14,194 bases of DNA from Actinomycetes bacterium (GTDB lineage Bacteria > Actinomycetota > Acidimicrobiia > Acidimicrobiales > Microtrichaceae). The notes below the pieces were generated by a model. That model searched no databases, was not told the DNA's origin, and saw only the letters and a list, made by a program, of their open reading frames with translations. This document shows, in pieces, positions 5,855 through 12,733 of this stretch. The position numbers were made by a program, and so were the translations under genes. Position 1 is the first letter of the stretch; every line of letters begins with the position of its first letter. The stretch spans positions 1 through 14,194 of the forward strand of contig JAEZFI010000129.1 in the NCBI GenBank assembly GCA_023437745.1, read 5' to 3'.

Positions 5855-7234
5855 ATGGAGGACGCGGTGGGGCCGATCGATCCGGGCGACCTGATCATCG
5901 TCAGCGTCGACGACCACCTCGTCGAACCGGCTGACATGTTCGAGGGTCGCCTGCCGTCGCGGTACGCCGACCGTGCCCCCCGGGTGATCGAGAACGACGC
6001 GGGCCGTGAGATGTGGCTCTTCGAGGGCGTCGAGATCCCGAACTTCGGCCTCAACGCCGTGTCCGGCCGACCGCAGGAGGAGTACGGGATCGAGCCCACC
6101 CGGTTCGACGAGATCCGCCCGGGCTGCTTCGACGTCGACCAGCGGATCGCCGACATGGACGCCGGCGGCATCCTCGGGTCGATGTGCTTCCCCTCGTTCC
6201 CTCAGTTCTGCGGTCAGATCTTCGCCAACACGGAGGACAAGGACCTCGCGCTGGCGACGCTGCAGGCCTACAACGACTGGCACCTCGAGGACTGGTGCGG
6301 CGCCCACCCGGGACGGTTCATCCCGCTCGGCCTGCTCCCGTACTGGGACCCGGAGCTCATGGCCGCCGAGGTCCGGCGCCTCGCCGCACGCGGCGTGCGG
6401 GCCGTCACCTGGTCGGAGAACCCCGAGAAGCTCGGTGTGCCGAGCTTCCACAGCGAGCACTGGGACCCGTTCTGGAGGGCGTGCGACGAGCACGCGATCG
6501 TCGTCTGCCTGCACATCGGTTCGTCGTCCCAGGTGAAGCTGCCCTCCGTCGAGGCGCCGTTCACGACGATGATGAACCTGCAGCCGACCGCCGTCATGGA
6601 CACGGCGGCGGATCTGCTGTGGTCGCGGGTGATCCGTGAGTTCCCCCGCATCCGGTTCGCCCTGTCCGAGGGGTCCATCGGCTGGATCCCGTACCTGCTC
6701 GAGCGGGCGGACTACGTGTTCGAGCACCACAGCCGCTGGACCGGTTCGGACTTCGGCGGTCGGAAGCCGTCCGAGGTGTTCCGTGAGCACTTCATCGCGT
6801 GCTTCATCGAGGACACCGCCGGCCTCCGCCTGCTCGACCTGATCGGTCCCGACATCGTCTGCGTCGAGACGGACTACCCGCACTCCGACTCGACCTGGCC
6901 GGAGAGCCCGGAGCGCCTGGCGAGGACCATGGCGGGCCTGTCGCCCGACACGGTCGCCGACATCACCCATCGCAACGCCATGCGCCACTTCGGCTTCGAC
7001 CCGTTCGCCCACGCCGATCCGGCCGACTGCACCGTGCGCGCGCTCCGAGCCCGCGCCACGCACGTCGACGTCGGCCCTGCGCCGCTCCGGCGGGCGTTCG
7101 TCGCGCCCGAGCGTCCGCTCACGCTCATGGACATGCTGAGCCGTGCCGAGCACCCGTTGCTCGACGACCAGGCGCGCGCCGAAGGCGTCGCCGCCGACGA
7201 CGGAACCCCGGGCGAGGAGGCCCGAGCCTCGTGA
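5855..7234 (+). CDS. Amidohydrolase family 2 (PF04909) metal-dependent hydrolase, long form
   Basis: This 459-residue TIM-barrel protein belongs to the branch that begins SVDDHLVEP: D19 and H21 take the place of the usual HxH metal pair. H220 in a CLHIGSS motif and D340 in ETDYPHSDS, with H343 nearby, complete the expected metal and catalytic positions. Close relatives are mostly annotated as amidohydrolases or ACMSD-like decarboxylases with unknown substrates. After about residue 385 there is a tail of some 70 residues, rich in Ala, Arg and Asp, that the next protein lacks. ATG 5855 is set by the GGAGG at 5843. The stop overlaps the GTG of the second family member (GTGA, 7231-7234). A role in glycan assembly is not usual for this family, so the pair may act on another carboxylate or amide substrate. 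Confidence 0.85.
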   Translation: MEDAVGPIDPGDLIIVSVDDHLVEPADMFEGRLPSRYADRAPRVIENDAGREMWLFEGVEIPNFGLNAVSGRPQEEYGIEPTRFDEIRPGCFDVDQRIADMDAGGILGSMCFPSFPQFCGQIFANTEDKDLALATLQAYNDWHLEDWCGAHPGRFIPLGLLPYWDPELMAAEVRRLAARGVRAVTWSENPEKLGVPSFHSEHWDPFWRACDEHAIVVCLHIGSSSQVKLPSVEAPFTTMMNLQPTAVMDTAADLLWSRVIREFPRIRFALSEGSIGWIPYLLERADYVFEHHSRWTGSDFGGRKPSEVFREHFIACFIEDTAGLRLLDLIGPDIVCVETDYPHSDSTWPESPERLARTMAGLSPDTVADITHRNAMRHFGFDPFAHADPADCTVRALRARATHVDVGPAPLRRAFVAPERPLTLMDMLSRAEHPLLDDQARAEGVAADDGTPGEEARAS

Positions 7235-8427
7235 ACGATCTCATCTACATCGACGCCGACGGCCACCTGCTGGAGCCGCCCACGGCGTTCATCGACTACG
7301 CGCCCGAGGCGTACAAGGACACCATCTGGCAGGTCCACGCCGACGACGACGGCGTCGAATGGCTGACGCTGGAGGACATGCGGATGGAAGCCGCCGTCAT
7401 GGCGCTCGCCGCCGCCGGCGGCTTCGACGACGAGACCCGCACCAAGGCGCACTCCGGCGCGCTCGCCTACGCCGACCTTCCGGCGTACTGCTGGGACGCC
7501 GGGGCCCGGCTCGAGGCGCTCGACGCCGACAACATCTCGCAGTCCGTGCTGTACCCGACGATGCTGCTCACCTTCCAGCACCTCCGGTCCATCGAGTTCG
7601 CCGAGGCGCAGTGCCGGGTCTACAACGACTGGCTCTCCGACCTCTGCGGGCAGGGCAAGGGGCGGCTGCACGGGGTGGCGGTGCTCCCGCACCTCGACCC
7701 CGAGCGCGCCGCCGCCGAGATCCGCCGGGTGGCAGCGCTGCCCCACATCGTGGGCGTGCAGGTGCGCCCCAACCCCGCCATGCAGTGGCGTCACCTCAAC
7801 CACGAGGTGTATGACCCCATCTGGCAGGCAGCGTCGGAGACGAACCTCCCCGTCGGGTTCCACCCGCTCTCCTCGAACGACCTCCCGGGCGCCGTGCAGG
7901 GGCTCCGCATCGGCCGCCTCGGATCGTCCGACATCCCGGTGCAGGACCAGGAGGACTTCGGGTCCGACAACATCTTCTTCAGCCAGGCCATCGGCAACCC
8001 CGTGGACATGATGTCCGCGGTGACGTTCATGACGGCGGGCGGGGTGCTGGGGCGGTTCCCCGACCTGCGTGTCGCGTTCCTGGAGGCGAACGGCGGCTGG
8101 ATCGTGCCGTGGCTGGAGCGCCTCGACCACCACTACAAGATCTACTCGTGGGACGTGCCCTGGCTGAAGGAGGAGCCGTCGGCGATCTTCCGTCGCCAGT
8201 GCTGGATCAGCTTCGACGTCGACGAGTCCACCCTCGAGTTCACGGCCCGGTCCCCGATCGTCGGCGCCGACCGCATCGTGTGGGCCTCCGACTTCCCACA
8301 TCCCGACGCCAAGTACCCGGGCACCACGGCCACCCTCGCGGCGACCGTGAAGGGCCTGGCGCCGGCGGATCAGCAGGCGATCGCCGGCGGCAACGCGGCT
8401 GCCCTGTACGGGTTGACGCTGGGGTGA
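7231..8427 (+). CDS. Amidohydrolase family 2 (PF04909) metal-dependent hydrolase, second paralogue
   Basis: This 398-residue TIM-barrel protein is related to, but clearly diverged from, the gene before it. D10 and H12 sit in DADGHLLEP, H211 in a GFHPLSS motif, and D354 in WASDFPHPDAKYPG. The expected metal and catalytic positions are therefore kept. Between residues 30 and 100 it differs strongly from its neighbour. It begins with a GTG overlapping the upstream TGA, so the two are translationally coupled and may form a heteromer or consecutive steps; that is inference. Possible activities are hydrolysis of an amide, lactone or ester, or non-oxidative decarboxylation. The substrate is unknown. 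The next gene starts 23 bases after the stop. Confidence 0.85.
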   Translation: MNDLIYIDADGHLLEPPTAFIDYAPEAYKDTIWQVHADDDGVEWLTLEDMRMEAAVMALAAAGGFDDETRTKAHSGALAYADLPAYCWDAGARLEALDADNISQSVLYPTMLLTFQHLRSIEFAEAQCRVYNDWLSDLCGQGKGRLHGVAVLPHLDPERAAAEIRRVAALPHIVGVQVRPNPAMQWRHLNHEVYDPIWQAASETNLPVGFHPLSSNDLPGAVQGLRIGRLGSSDIPVQDQEDFGSDNIFFSQAIGNPVDMMSAVTFMTAGGVLGRFPDLRVAFLEANGGWIVPWLERLDHHYKIYSWDVPWLKEEPSAIFRRQCWISFDVDESTLEFTARSPIVGADRIVWASDFPHPDAKYPGTTATLAATVKGLAPADQQAIAGGNAAALYGLTLG

Positions 8428-8449
8428 GGAACCTCTGCGCCGTCGACCG

Positions 8450-9163
8450 GTGATCGTCGAGCGACTGACGGGCGCTGCGGTCCGTTGGAACAACGCGATG
8501 GCGCATGCCGCGGACGTCGGGGCGCCGAACCCGCGCCTGCTGGACGGCGTCGCGTGGCACGAACGGCTGGTCGCCGGGTTCGACGAGGTGCGAGCGGAGT
8601 GGGACGCGTTCTCGGGCGCCGGTGGGCGACTCCCGCTCCTCGACGACCTGATCCACGAGGAGCAGGGCAGCACCGAGCCGTGGCGGGCGGGACTGCTCGT
8701 CGCTGACGGCCGCCCGGTGCCACGGCTCGCCGATCGCTTCCCACGCACGACGGCGCTCGCGCTGTCGGTGCCCGGCGTACGGTCTGCGCTCTGGTCGGTG
8801 CTCACCCCGGGGGCAGAGCTCCCCGAGCACGTCGGTTCGAACGCAGGAGTCCTCCGCTACCACCTCGGGGTGGTGTGCCCCCACGGAGCCGGTCTGCGCG
8901 TGGGGGACCGCGCGGTGCCCTATCGGGAGCGTGAGGGGATCCTCTTCGACGACACGGCACCGCACTCGGCATGGAACCGGTCGGCCCACGACCGGGTGAC
9001 GCTGTTCCTGGAGCTGCGGCGCCCGCTCCGGGGGACCCGCGATCTCCGGAACCGTTGGACGCAGGCGCTGATCGGCCGCGATCGGCGCTACCAGGGGGCC
9101 GCGGCACGCGCGACGGAGTGGGACCTCGCGCTCAACCTCGAGACGGTCGAGGGGTCTGCCTGA
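8450..9163 (+). CDS. Aspartyl/asparaginyl beta-hydroxylase-like Fe(II)/2-oxoglutarate dioxygenase
   Basis: This 237-residue protein carries the AspH/LpxO-type core. H127 and H172 are the two iron-binding histidines; R136 and H138 (in LRYHLGV) and R182 are the 2-oxoglutarate contacts. The spacings (H127 to R136 is 9, H127 to H172 is 45, H172 to R182 is 10) agree with my recollection of human AspH (H679, R688, H725, R735) to within one residue. As in AspH, the carboxylate of the usual facial triad is absent. The family hydroxylates Asp/Asn side chains in peptides, free amino acids on carrier proteins, or lipid A acyl chains. The N-terminal 80 residues are not recognised. GTG 8450 is the first start giving a plausible N-terminus; no clear Shine-Dalgarno is seen. 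The stop overlaps the start of asnB (TGATG), suggesting a joint function. Confidence 0.82.
   Translation: MIVERLTGAAVRWNNAMAHAADVGAPNPRLLDGVAWHERLVAGFDEVRAEWDAFSGAGGRLPLLDDLIHEEQGSTEPWRAGLLVADGRPVPRLADRFPRTTALALSVPGVRSALWSVLTPGAELPEHVGSNAGVLRYHLGVVCPHGAGLRVGDRAVPYREREGILFDDTAPHSAWNRSAHDRVTLFLELRRPLRGTRDLRNRWTQALIGRDRRYQGAAARATEWDLALNLETVEGSA
9149..9154 (+). promoter_or_regulatory. Shine-Dalgarno for asnB inside the hydroxylase gene
   Basis: GAGGGG lies 8 bases before ATG 9163 and within the last codons of the hydroxylase gene. Together with the TGATG overlap it fixes the asnB start at the conserved Met-Cys-Gly-Ile. Confidence 0.6.
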
Positions 9164-11100
9164 TGTGCGGGATCGCAGGCGTGCTGGACCCGCGCCGCGC
9201 TGCCGGCGCTGCGGCGACCGAGGCGACCCTGCAGGCCATGACGGACCGGGTCCGCGAGCGCGGCCCCGACGGCGAGGGGCGGTGGGTCGACCCGGGGACC
9301 GGCATCGGGCTCGGCCACCGTCGGCTCGCGATCATCGACCTCTCCGAGCACGGCCACCAACCGATGACCTCGGCCGACGGTCGGTACGTGATCACCTACA
9401 ACGGCGAGATCTACAACCACGGCGACCTGGCCGGGGAGCTCGCCGGCGCGGGCGTCCGGTTCCGGGGGCACTCCGACACCGAGATCCTCGTCGAGGCCAT
9501 CAGCAGGTGGGGGCTGGCGGCGACGCTCGACCGGGTCGACGGGATGTTCGCCTTCGGTCTCTGGGACCGTGACGAGCGCCGCCTCGTCCTCGCTCGGGAC
9601 CGGATGGGGGAGAAGCCGCTCCACTACGGCCGCCTCGGCTCGGGTGAGATCGTGTTCGGTTCGTCGCTCGACTCCCTCCGGGCCCATCCCGGATTCGATC
9701 GCCCCGTGGACCGGGACGCGCTGGCGCTGTTCTTCCGCCACAAGTACGTCCCGGCACCGTGGACCATCTACAGCGGCATCTACAAGCTCGAGCCGGGTCA
9801 CACGGTGGAGATCGACGCCGACGGCCGGATCGGTCGCCCGACGGCCTACTGGTCCTACGCCGAGGTCATCGGCCGGGGCCGCACGTTCGCGGGTTCCGTC
9901 GAGGAGGCGACCGACCGCCTGGACGACCTGCTCCGCCGGTCGGTTCGGCGCCGGCTCGTGGCGGACGTGCCGGTCGGTGCGTTCCTGTCGGGCGGCATCG
10001 ACAGCTCGACGGTGGTGGGCGCCGCGCAGGCCGAGTCCAGCCGACCGGTCCGGACCTTCACGATCGGCACCGACAACGCCGACTTCGACGAGTCGGACGA
10101 CGCGGCGAGGGTGGCGTCGCACCTGGGGACCGATCACACGGCCCTGCGCGTCACGTCGGCGGACGCGCTGGGGGTGGTGGAACGCCTCGGCACGATCCAC
10201 GACGAGCCCTTCGGGGACTCGTCGCAGATCCCGACGCGGCTCGTGAGCGAGCTCGCCCGGCGCGACGTGACCGTCGCGCTCTCGGGCGACGCCGGCGACG
10301 AGCTGTTCGGCGGCTACAACCGCTACCTCTGGGTGCCGGCGATCTGGCGCCGGCTGGAGAAGGTGCCGGCGGGCGTCCGGCGGGCCGGTGCGGTGCCGGC
10401 GTCGCAGCTGCCCCCGGCGTGGTGGGACCGCGCCGGGACGCTCATCCCCGAGCGGCGGCGACCCCGTCAACTGGGGCTGAAGGTCGCGAAGGTGCTGGAG
10501 GTGGCGGATGCACGGAGCTCCGAGGAGGTGTTCCACCGCCTGGTCTCGCACTGGCAGGACCCCCTGGCCCTGGTGAAGGGGTCGAACCCGCTGCCCACCG
10601 TCCACACGGACCCCACGTGCTGGCCGGCGACGGGTGGGATCGTCGAGCACATGATGGCCACCGACGCGATGACCTACCTCCCCGACGACATCCTCACGAA
10701 GGTCGACCGAGCCGCCATGTCGGTGAGCCTCGAGACCCGTGTGCCGCTGCTGGACCGGGACATCGTCGAGCTGGCGGCGTCGCTCCCGCTCTCGATGCTC
10801 ATCGAGGGCGGGCGCTCGAAGCTCATCCTCCGGCGTGTGCTGAGCCGCTACGTGCCCACCGACCTGGTGGACCGCCCGAAGGCCGGCTTCGGCATGCCGA
10901 TCGACGAGTGGCTGCGAGGTCCGCTGCGGGGCTGGGCCGAGGACCGGGTGTTCAGCGACGTCGCTCGGTCGTTCCTCGACGCCGACCTGATCGCGTCGAG
11001 CTGGCGGGACCACCAGAGCGGTCGCCGCAACAACGCGTACCGCCTGTGGGACGTCCTGATGTTCGTCGACTGGTGCAACGCCCGCGGGATCAGCCGATAG
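9163..11100 (+). CDS. asnB: Glutamine-hydrolysing asparagine synthetase-type amidotransferase (AsnB family)
   Basis: This 645-residue two-domain enzyme has an N-terminal class II glutaminase that begins MCGIAGV, with Cys2 as nucleophile once Met is removed. It is followed by RGPDGEG, HRRLAIIDLS, YNGEIYNH and SDTEIL motifs. The C-terminal synthetase domain has the ATP-pyrophosphatase loop SGGIDSS (276-282), then SGDAGDELFGGYNRY, DDILTKVDRAAM and a GFGMPIDEWLRGPLR close. The family activates a carboxylate with ATP and amidates it with ammonia from glutamine. Members in polysaccharide and natural-product clusters often act on sugar acids or other carboxylates rather than free aspartate. Its length and motif set are complete. 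The start overlaps the hydroxylase stop. The TAG stop lies 11 bases into the tail of the opposing methyltransferase gene. Confidence 0.92.
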   Translation: MCGIAGVLDPRRAAGAAATEATLQAMTDRVRERGPDGEGRWVDPGTGIGLGHRRLAIIDLSEHGHQPMTSADGRYVITYNGEIYNHGDLAGELAGAGVRFRGHSDTEILVEAISRWGLAATLDRVDGMFAFGLWDRDERRLVLARDRMGEKPLHYGRLGSGEIVFGSSLDSLRAHPGFDRPVDRDALALFFRHKYVPAPWTIYSGIYKLEPGHTVEIDADGRIGRPTAYWSYAEVIGRGRTFAGSVEEATDRLDDLLRRSVRRRLVADVPVGAFLSGGIDSSTVVGAAQAESSRPVRTFTIGTDNADFDESDDAARVASHLGTDHTALRVTSADALGVVERLGTIHDEPFGDSSQIPTRLVSELARRDVTVALSGDAGDELFGGYNRYLWVPAIWRRLEKVPAGVRRAGAVPASQLPPAWWDRAGTLIPERRRPRQLGLKVAKVLEVADARSSEEVFHRLVSHWQDPLALVKGSNPLPTVHTDPTCWPATGGIVEHMMATDAMTYLPDDILTKVDRAAMSVSLETRVPLLDRDIVELAASLPLSMLIEGGRSKLILRRVLSRYVPTDLVDRPKAGFGMPIDEWLRGPLRGWAEDRVFSDVARSFLDADLIASSWRDHQSGRRNNAYRLWDVLMFVDWCNARGISR

Positions 11101-12010
11101 GCGGACGCCGGAACAGCACGAGGGTGCCCCTGGGCGGTCGCAGGCGGTGCAGGACCGCCCCGCCCACGTGCCGGATCCGCTCCATCGGGTCGAGGAACTG
11201 CCGCAGCGGATAGCGGAAGACCTCGAGTCCGCCCACCCGACCGAGCCTCGTCAGCGACTCGTGGTCCCAGCAGTTCACGTGCTCGAGCGGCGCGATCGCG
11301 TTGAGCGAGGTGGGGTCGCCCTTGGGTCGCTGCCAGTCGGGGGTGGCGAGCGCCGCATCGATGCCCCGGCCGTTGGGGACGCTGACCCGGAGCAGCCCGC
11401 CGGGGACGAGGGATCGTGCGAGGCGTCGCACCGTGTCGCCGGGTTCGATCAGGTGCTCGAACACCTGCTCCGTGTTGATGAAGTGGAAGGTGCTGCTCGG
11501 GAGGTCGTCCACCGGCAGGACGTCGGCGGTGCCGGCGAGCGCGGCCGCCTTCTGCGGTGCCAGCTCCGCTGCGGTGACCCGGCAGCCGTACGCCGCCGCC
11601 ATCCGGAGCCAGTCGCCGAAGCCCGAGCCGTAGTCGAGGACCCGGAGCTCGACCGGGGGACGGTTCCAGTGCTTCACGAGCTGCTCGACGTCGTAGGCGT
11701 AGGCCTGCCGGGTCGGGAGGCCCCGGCTGCGTGAGACCTCCTCCCGGTCGCTCCGGGCGAGGTCGTCGTACAGCTCGACGAGGAAGTCCGGTCCGGGCAC
11801 CTCCCGCTGGTACCGGACACCGCAGCCGCCGCAGCGGTCGAGGACGTACCGGTGGTCGGCGAGCCGGTCGGGGTCGAGCCGGCCCTCGTAGAACCACCGC
11901 AGGTAGTCGTCGAGCGGGGGGCTGTCGAAGGGGAGGTCGAGCAGGCGGTGGTACGTCGTCGTCGCGCACACCGGGCAGGCCGGCCGGCTCCGGAGCAGCG
12001 GTTCGGGCAC
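11090..12010 (-). CDS. Zinc-ribbon class I SAM methyltransferase
   Basis: This 306-residue protein begins with a zinc-ribbon-like module: C12/C15 and C60/C63 form two CxxC pairs separated by about 45 residues. A class I methyltransferase follows, with motif I in VLDYGSGFG (124-132) and an FINTEQVFEHL segment, typical of methyltransferases found in glycan and sugar clusters. Cys-rich N-termini of this kind also occur in sugar C-methyltransferases, but I do not see enough to call a C-methyltransferase. GTG 12010 is chosen because it starts just before the first CxxC, 5 bases after the upstream stop, with a GAGGAG 11 bases before it (12022-12027). Its stop codon (11090-11092) lies inside asnB. 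The long open extension upstream runs through two other genes and is not coding. Confidence 0.85.
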   Translation of the reverse strand: MPEPLLRSRPACPVCATTTYHRLLDLPFDSPPLDDYLRWFYEGRLDPDRLADHRYVLDRCGGCGVRYQREVPGPDFLVELYDDLARSDREEVSRSRGLPTRQAYAYDVEQLVKHWNRPPVELRVLDYGSGFGDWLRMAAAYGCRVTAAELAPQKAAALAGTADVLPVDDLPSSTFHFINTEQVFEHLIEPGDTVRRLARSLVPGGLLRVSVPNGRGIDAALATPDWQRPKGDPTSLNAIAPLEHVNCWDHESLTRLGRVGGLEVFRYPLRQFLDPMERIRHVGGAVLHRLRPPRGTLVLFRRPPIG

Positions 12011-12015
12011 CGGGG

Positions 12016-12645
12016 CTACTGCTCCTCGCCGGCGGTCTCGTCGATACGGGCGAGCGGGTCGTCCGTGGGATGGCCCTCGACGCCCTCGCCGCCGAGCATG
12101 GTGGTGAGGGTCCGGGCCAGGATCCAGAGGTCGAGCCGCAACGAGCCCCGCTCCACGTAGTCGACGTCGAACCGGATCCGCTCGGGCCAGGGGAGCGAGT
12201 TGCGTCCCGACACCTGGGCGAGGCCCGTGAGGCCCGGCCGCACCGCGAGGCGGCGTCGCTGGACGTCGTCGTAGCGCTCCACCTGGTAGGCGAGCGTCGG
12301 CCTGGGGCCGACGACGCTCATCTCGCCGCGGGCGACGTTGATCAGCTGCGGCAGCTCGTCGAGCGACAGGCGGCGGAGCAGCCTGCCGACCGTCGTGATC
12401 CGGGACGCGTCGGGGAAGGTCGGGTTCTCGCCGTGGACCATCGTGCGGAACTTCCAGACGACGAACGGGCGGCCGTCCATGCCGATGCGCTCCTGGCGGA
12501 AGAACACGGGGCCGGGGGAGGTCAGGCGGATGGCGAGCGCGATGGGTGCACCGAGCGCGATCGCCGGGAGGGCGACGAGCGCGGTGAGGACGAGGTCGAC
12601 GACCCGCTTGCCACGGTACGGCCGGTCCCTGCGTGCTGCTGGCAT
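12016..12645 (-). CDS. Minimal polyprenyl-phosphate phosphoglycosyl transferase (PglC-type, PF02397)
   Basis: This 209-residue monotopic sugar transferase has a basic N-terminus, one hydrophobic re-entrant-type helix (about 15-40), an FRQERIG segment and a WKFRTM motif (64-69). The D96-E97 dyad in SLDELPQL corresponds to the catalytic Asp-Glu of PglC (D93-E94). MSVVGPRP and RPGLTGLAQVSGRN follow. The length is that of the minimal PglC class, without the extra helices and CoA-binding-like domain of WbaP or EpsL-like large forms. It attaches a sugar 1-phosphate to undecaprenyl phosphate at the cytosolic membrane face and so starts a glycan. ATG 12645 is supported by GAGGGG (12654-12659) 8 bases upstream and by the start of family homology. 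A longer in-frame N-terminus would run into the divergent aminotransferase gene. It is divergent from the aminotransferase and leads a two-gene unit with the methyltransferase. Confidence 0.92.
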   Translation of the reverse strand: MPAARRDRPYRGKRVVDLVLTALVALPAIALGAPIALAIRLTSPGPVFFRQERIGMDGRPFVVWKFRTMVHGENPTFPDASRITTVGRLLRRLSLDELPQLINVARGEMSVVGPRPTLAYQVERYDDVQRRRLAVRPGLTGLAQVSGRNSLPWPERIRFDVDYVERGSLRLDLWILARTLTTMLGGEGVEGHPTDDPLARIDETAGEEQ

Positions 12646-12648
12646 GAT

Positions 12649-12659
12649 CCCTCCCCCTC
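12649..12659 (-). promoter_or_regulatory. Purine-rich Shine-Dalgarno for the sugar transferase
   Basis: On the minus strand an 11-base run GAGGGGGAGGG ends 3 bases before ATG 12645; its GAGGGG part is 8 bases from the start codon. It settles the start of the phosphoglycosyl transferase and shows that this head is not leaderless, unlike the divergent gene next to it. Confidence 0.65.
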
Positions 12660-12667
12660 GGCGGACG

Positions 12668-12673
12668 AGCGTA
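12668..12673 (-). promoter_or_regulatory. Possible -10 for the sugar transferase unit
   Basis: On the minus strand the hexamer reads TACGCT, fitting TANNNT, and lies about 9 bases upstream of the Shine-Dalgarno run. No good -35 is found at 16-18 bases. The stretch it would occupy adjoins the -35 of the divergent aminotransferase promoter, so the two units may share regulation across this 88-base spacer. Confidence 0.25.
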
Positions 12674-12697
12674 CCGGTGGTGCTGCCCTGCCCCACG

Positions 12698-12726
12698 TTG
12701 GCGGTCGGCCCACCAGCCCCTACCGT
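12698..12726 (+). promoter_or_regulatory. Candidate promoter, leaderless, for the aminotransferase gene
   Basis: TTGGCG (12698-12703), 17 bases, then TACCGT (12721-12726), fitting TANNNT. The GTG at 12734 follows after 7 bases, and no Shine-Dalgarno is present. The arrangement copies those at 159-187 and 3465-3492. Confidence 0.5.
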
Positions 12727-12733
12727 GTGGCCG

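Noticed and set aside
8443..8460. TCGAC/GTCGA stem with the hydroxylase GTG in its loop
   Set aside because: Five base pairs across an 8-base loop of very common GC-rich words; no supporting structure around it.
6874..8805. Minus-strand open frame of 643 codons opposite the amidohydrolase and hydroxylase genes
   Set aside because: Low-complexity shadow; the plus strand carries intact metal-binding motifs in the expected order.
9088..11013. Minus-strand open frame of 641 codons opposite asnB
   Set aside because: Shadow frame with biased composition; asnB motifs on the plus strand are complete.
12338..12733. N-terminal extension of the aminotransferase frame
   Set aside because: It lies antisense to the sugar transferase and has no family similarity; GTG 12734 begins the conserved region.
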